The notes under the pieces: model-generated | The model's input: the letters and a program-made list of their open reading frames with translations, nothing else | Database searches by the model: none | Told to the model about the DNA's origin: nothing | Part shown: piece by piece, positions 1-8,186 of the stretch | Layout: the number at the start of each line of letters is the position of its first letter | How positions within the stretch are numbered: the first letter of the stretch is position 1 | Translations under genes and position numbers: made by a program | NCBI GenBank assembly: GCA_013334655.1 | Contig: JAAXXD010000003.1 | Coordinates: 1-63,780 of the forward strand | Direction of reading: 5' to 3' | Source of the DNA: Chlorobaculum sp. | GTDB taxonomy: Bacteria; Bacteroidota; Chlorobiia; Chlorobiales; Chlorobiaceae | DNA length: 63,780 nucleotides

Positions 1-215
1 CGGTTGACCAGCTCGCGCTTGTGGTGGTCGTAGGTCATCACGATGGCCCCGGCCACCAGGCCGCCCTCGGTCGTGGTCTTGCGAAGCAGCTCCTCGCGAA
101 TGAGGTCACGGAGGGCTTCCGACCGGCTCTGGTAGCCCTGGGCCTTGATGTGCCGGTCGAAAGCCTCAATCAGTTCCCTGTCGAGCGAGATGCCGAAACG
201 GTAGAGGTCGCTCAC
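1..215 (-). CDS. nikR: NikR-type nickel-responsive ribbon-helix-helix regulator (3' part cut by window edge)
   Basis: The minus strand reads from a GTG codon and begins VSDLYRFGISLDRELIEAFD, followed by a helix with SRSEALRDLIREEL. This is the N-terminal ribbon-helix-helix DNA-binding domain of NikR, and it runs on into the start of the nickel-binding ACT-like domain (VAGAIVMTYDHHKREL, with the HH pair). The C-terminal metal site lies outside the window. NikR proteins repress nickel uptake or nickel-enzyme genes when nickel is bound. The start lies 4 nt beyond the nfnB stop, so translation may be coupled to that gene. The GTG start is inferred because no in-frame ATG precedes the conserved RFGISL strand. 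Confidence 0.85.
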   Translation of the reverse strand, partial: MSDLYRFGISLDRELIEAFDRHIKAQGYQSRSEALRDLIREELLRKTTTEGGLVAGAIVMTYDHHKRELVN

Positions 216-219
216 GCGC

Positions 220-1671
220 TTACCACTCGTTGAAGTTCTGCGCCGTGCCGGAGAGCTTCTCGTTGATGGCCGCCGCCGCCGTGCGTCCCGCGCCCATTGC
301 GAGGATCACCGTCGCGCCGCCCGTGACGATATCGCCGCCCGCGTAGACATTTTCCTTGGAGGTCTGCATGGTGTTGACGTCCACGACGATGGTCTCCTTC
401 TTGCTCACCTCGATGTCGGGCGTGGTCTGCTTGATGAGCGGGTTGGAGCCGTTGCCGATGGAGATGATCGCCATGTCGATGGGCAGCAGGAACTCCGAGC
501 CGGGCACGGGCACCGGACGGCGGCGTCCCGAATCGTCAGGCTCGCCCAGCGCCATCTTCTGGCACTGCACGCCGGTCAACCACGCCTTGTCGTCGCCGAC
601 GAATTCGAGCGGAATGGTCTGCAACATGAATTCGATCCCCTCCTTCTGCGCGTGGTGAATCTCCTCCTCGCGGGCGGGCATCTCCGCCTCGGAGCGGCGA
701 TAGACGATGTAGGCGTGCTCCGCGCCGAGACGCTTGGCTGTGCGGACGGCGTCCATCGCGGTGTTACCGCCACCGAAGACCGCGACGTTCTTGCCTTTGC
801 AGTCGAACACCGGGGTATCGCTGCTCTTCATGAAGTCGTACGCTTTCATGAGGTTCACCCTCGTGAGGAACTCGTTGGCCGCGAGCACGCCGACCAGATT
901 CTCGCCGGGAATGCCCATGAACCACGGCAGGCCCGCGCCGACGCCGATGAAGACCGCGTCGAAGCCCTCCTCCTCCATCAGCTCGTCCACGGTGATCGTC
1001 CGTCCGACCACCACATCCGTCCTGAACTCGATGCCCATGCGGCGCAGGCCGTCAAGCTCATCGCGGACGATCTCCTTCGGCAGGCGGAACTCGGGAATGC
1101 CGTACATCAGCACGCCGCCAAGTTCATGCAGCGCTTCGAAAATCACCACCTTATGGCCGAACTGCGCGAGATCGTTGGCGCAGCTCAGACCCGCCGGGCC
1201 GCTGCCGACGACAGCCACCTTCTTGCCGGTGGATGGCGCGAGCACCGGGTCGATCCGCTGGCCGCTCAACCGCTCGTAGTCGCCGACGAAGCGTTCGAGG
1301 TTGCCGATGGCCACCGGCTCGTGCTTCTTGCCGATAACGCACACCTTCTCGCACTGATCCTCCTGCGGGCAGACGCGACCACAGATCGAGGGCAACACGT
1401 TATCCTCCTTGACCTTCCTGACCGCGCCCATGAAGTCCCCCTCGGCGATCAGCTTGATGAACTGGTCGATCTTGATATTGACCGGACAGCCGGCGATGCA
1501 GACCGGATCCTTGCACTGGATGCAGCGCAGGGCCTCCATTTGCGCCAGTTCTGGCGTCAGGCCGAGATGAACCTCCTGAAAATTGCCGATGCGAACCTGC
1601 GGATCCTGCGCGGGCATCTCCTGGCGGGGAATGGCCATGCGTTCCTTGGCCGTGATCTTTCGTGCATCCAT
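220..1671 (-). CDS. nfnB: NADPH-dependent ferredoxin:NAD(P)+ oxidoreductase large subunit, glutamate-synthase-small-subunit-like (NfnB/SudA type)
   Basis: The protein has about 483 residues. An N-terminal cysteine-rich ferredoxin-like domain carries Cys50, 53, 58 and 62 (RCIQCKDPVCIAGCP) and a second cluster with CGRVCPQEDQCEKVC. Two Rossmann folds follow: VVGSGPAGLSCA for FAD and VFGGGNTAMDAV for NAD(P)H. This is the GltD/NfnL architecture. Lying next to an NfnA-type flavoprotein, it more likely forms an electron-bifurcating NADH/ferredoxin/NADPH transhydrogenase, described in some anaerobes as sulfide dehydrogenase SudAB, than glutamate synthase, as no GltB is present here. The start is uncertain: the frame stays open to 1755, but homology begins at MDARKIT, and no clear ribosome binding site decides between them. 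Confidence 0.88.
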   Translation of the reverse strand: MDARKITAKERMAIPRQEMPAQDPQVRIGNFQEVHLGLTPELAQMEALRCIQCKDPVCIAGCPVNIKIDQFIKLIAEGDFMGAVRKVKEDNVLPSICGRVCPQEDQCEKVCVIGKKHEPVAIGNLERFVGDYERLSGQRIDPVLAPSTGKKVAVVGSGPAGLSCANDLAQFGHKVVIFEALHELGGVLMYGIPEFRLPKEIVRDELDGLRRMGIEFRTDVVVGRTITVDELMEEEGFDAVFIGVGAGLPWFMGIPGENLVGVLAANEFLTRVNLMKAYDFMKSSDTPVFDCKGKNVAVFGGGNTAMDAVRTAKRLGAEHAYIVYRRSEAEMPAREEEIHHAQKEGIEFMLQTIPLEFVGDDKAWLTGVQCQKMALGEPDDSGRRRPVPVPGSEFLLPIDMAIISIGNGSNPLIKQTTPDIEVSKKETIVVDVNTMQTSKENVYAGGDIVTGGATVILAMGAGRTAAAAINEKLSGTAQNFNEW

Positions 1672-1785
1672 GATGATGGCTGTTTTGCTTTGAAACGTTT
1701 TTTCGTGACAGTCCATCCCGCCGGAAGCCGGTAAAGCGGCTCCGGAAGGTGACAATATTTTTGAAAATGTTCGGTTGCGCAGGGT

Positions 1786-2631
1786 TTATGCCTGTCCCGT
1801 CAGATTGCATTGATGGGCAAACGCTTCGTCCGCCTCTTTCTCCTCGTGCTGGTAAATTCTGTTTCTGTCGGCAAGGTTCTTGAAATCGACCAGGTGGGCG
1901 TCGAACTCGGGGCCGTCGATGCAGCCGAACTTGATCTCGCCGCCAACCGTGACGCGACAGCCGCCGCACATGCCGGTGCCGTCGATCATGATAGGGTTAA
2001 GGCTGACCACGGTTTTGATGCCGTACGGGCGGGTGACCTCGGCCACGGCCCGCATCATCGGGATCGGGCCGATGGCGAGCACGAAGTCGATCTTCTTGCC
2101 GGAATCGATCAGCTCCTGAAGTTTCTGCGTGACGAAGCCGTGGTAGCCGTACGAGCCGTCATCGGTGGTGATGTAGGCCTCGTCGCTGACCGCCTTCATT
2201 TCCTCTTCGAGGATCACGAGATCCTTCGAGCGAGCGCCGTTGATGGTGATGACATAGTTGCCCGCCTCCTTGAGCGCCGCCGCCGTCGGGTAAGCGATAG
2301 CCGTACCCACGCCGCCGCCGATGCTGACCGCCGTGCCGAAGTGCTCGATATGCGACGGCGTGCCGAGCGGGCCAACCACGTCGGCAATGGTGTCGCCCGC
2401 CTCCTTGCGGTTCAGCTCGCGTGTCGATTTGCCCGCACCCTGCGCAATAATGGTGATGGTTCCCGTTTCGGGATTCGAATCGGCGATGGTCAGAGGAATG
2501 CGCTCGCCGTGTTCCGTGATCCTGACGATGACGAACTGGCCGGCTTTTCGCTTTTTTGCGATCCTCGGAGCCTCGATTTCGAATTTTTTAATATTTTCAG
2601 CTAAAAAAATAGCGGAAACAATCCTGTACAT
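1786..2631 (-). CDS. nfnA: NfnA/SudB-type ferredoxin-NADP+ reductase subunit
   Basis: About 281 residues. It has the FAD-binding beta barrel and NAD-binding fold of the PyrK/FNR-like family (RIPLTIADSNPETGTITII; SIGGGVGTAIAYPTAAALKE). The C-terminal [2Fe-2S] segment is MCGGCRVTVGGEIKFGC followed by DGPEFDAHLVDF. It is the partner of the downstream gene ending at 220, and together the two form a soluble NADPH-ferredoxin-NADH transhydrogenase. In an anoxygenic phototroph that reduces ferredoxin by light, such an enzyme can generate or balance NAD(P)H. The chosen start MYRIVSAIFLAE matches the conserved beginning of the family; the 25 codons upstream look non-native. Confidence 0.88.
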   Translation of the reverse strand: MYRIVSAIFLAENIKKFEIEAPRIAKKRKAGQFVIVRITEHGERIPLTIADSNPETGTITIIAQGAGKSTRELNRKEAGDTIADVVGPLGTPSHIEHFGTAVSIGGGVGTAIAYPTAAALKEAGNYVITINGARSKDLVILEEEMKAVSDEAYITTDDGSYGYHGFVTQKLQELIDSGKKIDFVLAIGPIPMMRAVAEVTRPYGIKTVVSLNPIMIDGTGMCGGCRVTVGGEIKFGCIDGPEFDAHLVDFKNLADRNRIYQHEEKEADEAFAHQCNLTGQA

Positions 2632-2827
2632 TGTTCTTGCGATTACTCGTGGTATGTGGATTGGAATGACTTTCAGCAGGGAAGCAAGGCAGAAAGTGAA
2701 AGCCACAGAAGGTTGTATAATACGGCGAGAACTTCTTAAATAAAAGGCGCGTTGACGTTTTTTTCGAGCTTTCAGCCGCTTTTTTTCTCCATCCGGAGGC
2801 CATCAGCAACGTTTTAATCTTTTTTTC

Positions 2828-3436
2828 ATGGTATTTATTGCCGACTATGGCGCCGGAAATCTCAGGTCGGTGCACAAGGCTTTCGACTATCTCGGTATCG
2901 AAGCAGTCGTCAGCGACAAGGCTTCGGAGATGAGCCGCTACGACAAGGTGCTCATTCCGGGCGTCGGAGCCTTCGGCCCGGCGATGGAGGCGCTGAACCG
3001 CCAGGGCTTCGGCGAGGCGCTGAAAGAGCATATCGACAAGGGGCGCAGCGTGCTTGGCATCTGCCTCGGTATGCAACTCTTCCTCTCGGAGAGCGAGGAG
3101 ATGGGCCAGAACAAAGGACTTGGCATCGTACCTGGCAAGGTGCTCCGCTTCAGGAGCAGCGAGGACAAGATTCCGCAGATCGGCTGGAACTCGGTTGATC
3201 TTTCGAACAAGGATTCCCTCCTTTTCCGCAACATTCCTGATCAGTCGTACTTCTACTTCGTGCACTCCTACTATTGCAGCCCCGACGAGCCTGAAAGCGT
3301 GGCCGCGACCACCTTTTTCGCCGGGAAAAATTTTTGTTCGGCCATTGAAAAAAATGGTATTTTCGCGGTTCAGTTCCACCCTGAGAAAAGCTCCGAAGCG
3401 GGCTTGCAGGTGCTGAAGAATTTCGCAGAGCTTTAA
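2828..3436 (+). CDS. hisH: Imidazole glycerol phosphate synthase, glutaminase subunit HisH
   Basis: 202 residues, full length for HisH. It is a class I glutamine amidotransferase with the nucleophile Cys79 in LGICLGMQLF and the His184-Pro-Glu186 pair in VQFHPEKSSE. With HisF it converts PRFAR and glutamine-derived ammonia to imidazole glycerol phosphate and AICAR in histidine synthesis. hisA follows 22 nt later, but hisF is not in this window. No strong Shine-Dalgarno sequence precedes the ATG, which sits after a T-rich stretch. The gene diverges from nfnA across about 200 bp that must hold both promoters. Confidence 0.96.
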   Translation: MVFIADYGAGNLRSVHKAFDYLGIEAVVSDKASEMSRYDKVLIPGVGAFGPAMEALNRQGFGEALKEHIDKGRSVLGICLGMQLFLSESEEMGQNKGLGIVPGKVLRFRSSEDKIPQIGWNSVDLSNKDSLLFRNIPDQSYFYFVHSYYCSPDEPESVAATTFFAGKNFCSAIEKNGIFAVQFHPEKSSEAGLQVLKNFAEL

Positions 3437-3458
3437 AAACAGATGCTGAGGTTACGCT

Positions 3459-4241
3459 ATGTTGATCATACCCGCTATAGATATTAAGGAAGGCAAGTGC
3501 GTCCGGCTCACCCGTGGTGACTTCGCCCAGAAAAAAATATATCTCGATAACCCCAGTGACATGGCGGTCATCTGGCGCAAGCAGAACGCCAAGATGATCC
3601 ATGTGGTCGATCTGGACGCCGCGCTCACCGGCGAGACGGTGAACTTCGAGAAGATTCGCGAGATCGTCAACGTGCTCGACATTCCGATCCAGGTCGGCGG
3701 CGGCATCCGCTCCGTCGAGGCGGTCGAGAAGTACCTCGAAATCGGCGTCAGCCGCGTGGTCATCGGCTCGGCGGCGGTCACCAATCCAGGACTCATCGTC
3801 GATCTCCTGAAGAAATATCGCCCATCGCAGATCGTCGTCGGCATTGACGCTGAACATGGAGTCCCCAAAATCAAGGGGTGGACGGAGAGCAGCAACATGC
3901 AGGATTACGAGCTGGCCGCCGAAATGAAAAAGCTCGGCGTCGAGCGCATCATCTACACCGACATCACCCGCGACGGCATGTTGCAGGGGGTAGGCTACGA
4001 AACCACCAAGCGCTTCGCCGAGAAGGCGCAGATGAAGGTGACCGCGTCGGGCGGCGTGACCACCTCCGACGACCTGCACAAGCTCCGCTCGCTCGAAAAG
4101 TATGGCGTCGATTCGGTCATCATCGGCAAGGCGCTTTACGAGTGCAACTTCCCGTGCCAGGAGATGTGGTATGCCTACGAAGAGGGGCTTGGCATCGATG
4201 GCGAATTCTCCACGGCCCGCAAAAAGGAGTGCTGCTCCTGA
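3459..4241 (+). CDS. hisA: HisA, phosphoribosylformimino-5-aminoimidazole carboxamide ribotide isomerase
   Basis: 260 residues forming a (beta/alpha)8 barrel. The catalytic Asp8 is in LIIPAIDIKEGKCVRL, phosphate-binding loops include QVGGGIRS, and the second catalytic aspartate lies in YTDITRDGML. It catalyses the Amadori rearrangement of ProFAR to PRFAR, whose product feeds HisH/HisF. It lies 22 nt after hisH, in the same orientation, and leads into scpB. The C-terminal tail (STARKKECCS) is slightly longer than usual. Confidence 0.96.
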   Translation: MLIIPAIDIKEGKCVRLTRGDFAQKKIYLDNPSDMAVIWRKQNAKMIHVVDLDAALTGETVNFEKIREIVNVLDIPIQVGGGIRSVEAVEKYLEIGVSRVVIGSAAVTNPGLIVDLLKKYRPSQIVVGIDAEHGVPKIKGWTESSNMQDYELAAEMKKLGVERIIYTDITRDGMLQGVGYETTKRFAEKAQMKVTASGGVTTSDDLHKLRSLEKYGVDSVIIGKALYECNFPCQEMWYAYEEGLGIDGEFSTARKKECCS

Positions 4242-4280
4242 AGCAGCGCCCCCTTGCGTGCGCAACCATCACGAGCCGCC

Positions 4281-4904
4281 GTGCAGGATCAGGATCGACA
4301 GCTCCTCAACGCCATCGAAGCGCTGATCTTCGCCTCCGAAGAGCCGGTCAATATCCAGACGCTCTGCCAGATTACCGGTCGGGATCTCAAGTTGCGCGAT
4401 CTCGAAATGATGATCGAAGCGCTCAATCGCGAATACGAAGAGACCGGCAGAACCTTCCGCATTCACGTCATCGCCGGCGGCTACCGCTTTCTGACCGTGC
4501 CGGAGTTTGGCGATCTTGTCCGTCGCCTGCTCGCGCCGGTCATCCAGCGCCGCCTCTCCCAGTCGATGCTCGAAGTGCTCTCCGTCGTCGCCTGGCATCA
4601 GCCGGTCACGAAGGGCGACATTCTGCAAATCCGGGGGGTGAGTCCCGACTACTCCATCGACCGGCTGCTCGAACGCGGCCTTATCGAAGTGCGCGGCAGG
4701 GCGGATTCGCCGGGCAGACCGTTGCAGTACGGCACGACCGCCGCGTTTCTCGACCTGTTCCATCTGCAAAGTCTGAAGCATCTCCCCAAGTTGCGTGAAA
4801 TCAAGGAGATACTTCAGGAGCACGAGGAGCAGCAATACCTGGCCGAAGGCAGTGTGCCGGTGGCCGACGACGAAGATGTAACCCCACGAATGGAGATTGA
4901 ATGA
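4281..4904 (+). CDS. scpB: Segregation and condensation protein ScpB
   Basis: About 207 residues. It has the tandem winged-helix fold of ScpB: LLNAIEALIFASEEPV at the N-terminus, a central GYRFLTVPEFGDLVRRLL, and LEVLSVVAWHQPVTKGDI followed by LLERGLIEVRGRADSPGRP. ScpB binds the ScpA kleisin and stimulates SMC in chromosome condensation. The acidic tail is poorly conserved. GTG 4281 is preferred; an in-frame TTG at 4254 would add nine residues, and neither has a convincing ribosome binding site. The stop overlaps the next gene's start in an ATGA arrangement, which suggests coupled translation. Confidence 0.9.
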   Translation: MQDQDRQLLNAIEALIFASEEPVNIQTLCQITGRDLKLRDLEMMIEALNREYEETGRTFRIHVIAGGYRFLTVPEFGDLVRRLLAPVIQRRLSQSMLEVLSVVAWHQPVTKGDILQIRGVSPDYSIDRLLERGLIEVRGRADSPGRPLQYGTTAAFLDLFHLQSLKHLPKLREIKEILQEHEEQQYLAEGSVPVADDEDVTPRMEIE

Positions 4905-5647
4905 AAAAGCAGGCGCAGGAAGAGAAGGTCAGGATCAACAAATTTCTCGCCATGTGCGGCGTGGCGTCGCGCCGGGCCGCCGACCAAATGGTGATCGAAG
5001 GGCGCGTGACCGTCAACGGCCAGCTTGTCGTCGAGCCTGGTTCGAGGGTCGATCCCCGCCACGACGAGGTGATCGTCGATGGAAAGCGCATGGCTGAGCC
5101 AGAACACAAGAAAGTTTACATCCTGTTTAACAAGCCGAGAAACGTCATCACCACGAGCCACGACGAGCGCGACCGGCAGCAGATTCTCGACTTCATCGAT
5201 GTCCCCGAGCGGGTCTTTCCGGTCGGACGGCTCGACCGCAAAACCACCGGCCTGCTGCTTCTGACCAACGACGGCACGCTGGCGCATCTGTTGATGCACC
5301 CCTCGTCGCAGGTACAGAAGGAGTACCTCGCCGCGCTCGACGAGAAGTTTCCGCCCGCGATGCTCCAGAAGCTGACCTGCGGCATGAGACTCAAGGATAC
5401 CGGCGAGAAGGTCAGCCCCTGCCGGGCCAAAATCCTCGATGACGGCATGAGCGTGCTGGTTGGCATCCACGAGGGCAAGAACCATCAGGTTCGGCGCATG
5501 TTCAGCACTCTCGGCTTCGAGGTCAAACGGCTCGACCGCGTGGCCTACGCGGGCCTGACGCCGGGCGAGCTGCGGCGCGGCGAGTGGCGCTTCCTGTCGC
5601 GAAATGAGGTGGAAAAACTCTATCGCTTGTGCCGCGGCCAGCAATAA
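4901..5647 (+). CDS. RsuA/RluB/E/F-family pseudouridine synthase with S4 domain
   Basis: 248 residues. An N-terminal S4 RNA-binding domain (RINKFLAMCGVASRRAADQM) is followed by a catalytic domain with FPVGRLDRKTTGLLLLTND, where Asp112 is the predicted nucleophile, and KNHQVRRMFSTLGFEVKRL. The family isomerises uridine in rRNA; RluB-type 23S modification is the usual role beside scpB in many genomes, but the exact site cannot be read from sequence. The ATG overlaps the scpB stop by 4 nt, so the two are probably cotranslated. Confidence 0.9.
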   Translation: MKKQAQEEKVRINKFLAMCGVASRRAADQMVIEGRVTVNGQLVVEPGSRVDPRHDEVIVDGKRMAEPEHKKVYILFNKPRNVITTSHDERDRQQILDFIDVPERVFPVGRLDRKTTGLLLLTNDGTLAHLLMHPSSQVQKEYLAALDEKFPPAMLQKLTCGMRLKDTGEKVSPCRAKILDDGMSVLVGIHEGKNHQVRRMFSTLGFEVKRLDRVAYAGLTPGELRRGEWRFLSRNEVEKLYRLCRGQQ

Positions 5648-5721
5648 CTATATTTGACAAGCCCCGCTCGACGTAGTGGGCAAATCGCCTTTTTCTCCCC
5701 AACCTTCATCGACCCCTTGCG

Positions 5722-7719
5722 ATGAATACGACATACTCTACCCGGCTGCGCCGCATGACGGCGCTGGCCCTGCTGTACGCATTCGTCCTTTCGCCCCTTC
5801 CGGCGCGGGCTGCCGACTCTTTCGAGGAGCTGCTCGACCGCTCCGAATCCGAAGGCAACGCCGAAACGCTCTTCAGCGATCTCGAAGATCTGCGGCGCAA
5901 CAAAATTCCCGTCAATCTCGCCACCGAGGAGCAGCTGCTCGAATTGCCGCTGCTGTCCGCTGCCGATGCCGCGAGAATCATCGACTGGCGGCGGATGCGC
6001 GGGCCGATTGGCTCCGCATCCGGGCTGGAAGCCGTGATCGGCGCTGATGCCGCCCGCCGTCTCTCGCCCTATCTCTCGTACGAGATGCCGCGAGAGGAGA
6101 AGAAAAAGGGGTCACGTGGTCGCCTCAAGGGGAGCGTGATCGGACGGGCGTTCTGGGAGAGTCCGCCGAGAGCCGGGATCGAGAGCGGCAAGTATGCCGG
6201 AGAGAACCGGCGCGTGTACAGCCGCGTGCAGGCCGCAACGCCGCACTATGGCGTGCATCTGCTTCAGGAGAGCGATATTGGCGAGCCGCGGTTCGACGAT
6301 TTTCTCTCGTTCAACGTACATGCCGAAAAAATCGGCGTGCTGAGTCGCGCGGTCGTCGGTGATTATCGGCTCAGCTTCGGCCAGGGGCTGCTTTTCGGGC
6401 AGGGACGCTACTTTTCCAAAGGATCGGACGCCATCGACGGCGTGCTGCTCTTCGCTCCGACGCTCCGTCCCTACACCTCGGCGGGCGAGAACTATTTCCT
6501 GCAAGGCGCGGCGGCAACGCTCTCACCGGAGCCGTTCGAGGTGACCGCCTTCACGTCGAGCAACAAGCTCGATGCAAGCATAGATGCCGGAGTGGTTACG
6601 AGTATCTCGACCTCCGGCTATCATCGCACGGTGAGTGAAATCGCCAAAAAGGACACTCTCACCGAACGGGTCAACGGCGTGAATCTTCGTTACCGCTACC
6701 GCACGGGAGAGCTGAGCGCTGGCATCGGCGCGACCTTGGCGGAGTATCGCTACACTCTGCCGATCAATTCGCTCGGCGGCAAACACAGCGGCCAGCTCGG
6801 ATCGCTCGAAGCGAGCGCCGTCTACCGTCATGCGCAGCTGTTCGGCGAGGCCGCGTTCGATCGCAACTCCGACGCCATGTCATGGATTTGCGGCGTGCAG
6901 GCCGATCTTGCCCGGGGCGTCACCGGCGTGGCCTCGATGCGCGAATATACCATCGGTTATTACTCGCCCTTCGCCGGAGCCTTCGCCGAACGGGGCGACG
7001 GCTCGAACGAGGAGGGCTTCTATCTCGGCCTGAAGGCAAAGGCGCTCAACAATCTGAACCTCGCCGCCTCGTACGACATTTTCCGCTTCCCCGAACTCGA
7101 TCCGAAGTATTACGCCTTGCCATCCTCCGGCCACGACGCGCGATTGTACGTCACCTGGAAGCAGAACCGCTGGATAATTTGGGACGGCATGTATCAGCAC
7201 AAGGAGAAGGAGGAGACCAAAAAGCAGCTCGATCCCGACACCTTTCTCCAGTACTACAAGCCGGTGCCCAAAACGACCAATCGCGTACAGCTCGGCCTGA
7301 CGACGCTCTGCTCATCGAGCATCACGCTGAAATCGCGAGCCGCAATCAAAAGCATCCGGAGCCAGCTCGTTATCGGCACGGAGAGCGAGGAGGGGTGGCT
7401 TCTCTACCAGCAGCTCAACTGGAAAAGCGGCCCCGTCACCCTCAAAACCCGCCTCGCCCGCTTCGACACCGACAGCTACGACGCCGGACTGTACGCCTTC
7501 GAAGACGACCTGCCGCTGGTCTTCACGCTCAACAACTACTACGGCAGAGGCAAAGCGTGGTTTATCCTGCTCGACTACGAACCGGTAAAGGATTTCAGCC
7601 TGACCGCCAAATACGAAACGACATGGTACAACGACCGCGAAGTTTACGGCAGCGGCAACGACCTCCGCAACACCTCCTCGCCCAGCTCGTTCAACGTGGG
7701 GTGCATGTGGAAGTTCTGA
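5722..7719 (+). CDS. Helix-hairpin-helix plus predicted outer-membrane beta-barrel protein
   Basis: 665 residues. There is a clear signal peptide (LALLYAFVLSPLPARAADSF). Residues about 40-110 form a ComEA-like helix-hairpin-helix (VNLATEEQLLELPLLSAADAARI). The remaining 550 residues alternate polar and aromatic/hydrophobic positions with many GLGL/Y-type strands and end in VGCMWKF, a terminal aromatic typical of outer-membrane barrels. Proteins of this build occur in Bacteroidetes/Chlorobi, where the HhH sits in the periplasm; substrate and function are unknown to me. It lies 75 nt after the pseudouridine synthase gene and is probably a separate unit. Confidence 0.7.
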   Translation: MNTTYSTRLRRMTALALLYAFVLSPLPARAADSFEELLDRSESEGNAETLFSDLEDLRRNKIPVNLATEEQLLELPLLSAADAARIIDWRRMRGPIGSASGLEAVIGADAARRLSPYLSYEMPREEKKKGSRGRLKGSVIGRAFWESPPRAGIESGKYAGENRRVYSRVQAATPHYGVHLLQESDIGEPRFDDFLSFNVHAEKIGVLSRAVVGDYRLSFGQGLLFGQGRYFSKGSDAIDGVLLFAPTLRPYTSAGENYFLQGAAATLSPEPFEVTAFTSSNKLDASIDAGVVTSISTSGYHRTVSEIAKKDTLTERVNGVNLRYRYRTGELSAGIGATLAEYRYTLPINSLGGKHSGQLGSLEASAVYRHAQLFGEAAFDRNSDAMSWICGVQADLARGVTGVASMREYTIGYYSPFAGAFAERGDGSNEEGFYLGLKAKALNNLNLAASYDIFRFPELDPKYYALPSSGHDARLYVTWKQNRWIIWDGMYQHKEKEETKKQLDPDTFLQYYKPVPKTTNRVQLGLTTLCSSSITLKSRAAIKSIRSQLVIGTESEEGWLLYQQLNWKSGPVTLKTRLARFDTDSYDAGLYAFEDDLPLVFTLNNYYGRGKAWFILLDYEPVKDFSLTAKYETTWYNDREVYGSGNDLRNTSSPSSFNVGCMWKF

Positions 7720-8186
7720 GCGGATGGTGTTGATTCGCTGAAAAATCGTTGATATGCAATCGGTGCCTGGCTGTTTCGAGTGAGTAAAGGCATGAGAAGA
7801 GTATCTGATGGTAACGACTTCTTATGAAAGACATTAACCTTTTTCTGGTAGCTCGGTGGCTTGAAATGCTCTGATAGGTGTCCTCCTCACCGTCCGAAGT
7901 CGAAAAGAAGCGTTTCGACATCAGCATAGACTTTACGCCGGAAAGAAGTTTCTGTTGACCTCTTCATAATGATAATGACGTAAAAACCTGCGATATCACC
8001 GAGGAAAAGTGGCGGCATCGCAACCTCTTTCAGAATGAAGTGTATCTGAACGCTCAAGCTCTTGAATATCCTGCCTGAATGCAGTATTCACAAACCTGCC
8101 ACGCGCACAATTCCAGAGACTTGTACCTGTAACCATTTGACTTATAGCTGGATTCTGCTGCTTTTAGATATATCTCTTCCTTTTTT
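7720..8186. other. Intergenic region between the HhH barrel gene and ppc
   Basis: About 470 bp between converging genes. Base composition drops compared with the flanks. I see no frame with recognisable homology and no strong hairpin with a T-run. A 78-codon minus-strand frame (7691-7927) overlaps the HhH gene and reads like noise. Both genes must terminate here. Confidence 0.5.

Noticed and set aside
2632-2827. TATAAT at about 2716 as a promoter for hisH or nfnA
   Set aside because: A perfect -10-like hexamer, but no -35 element at the right distance on either strand; not enough to call.
7691-7927. 78-codon minus-strand frame between the HhH gene and ppc
   Set aside because: It overlaps the end of the HhH gene, has no start signal and no homology pattern.
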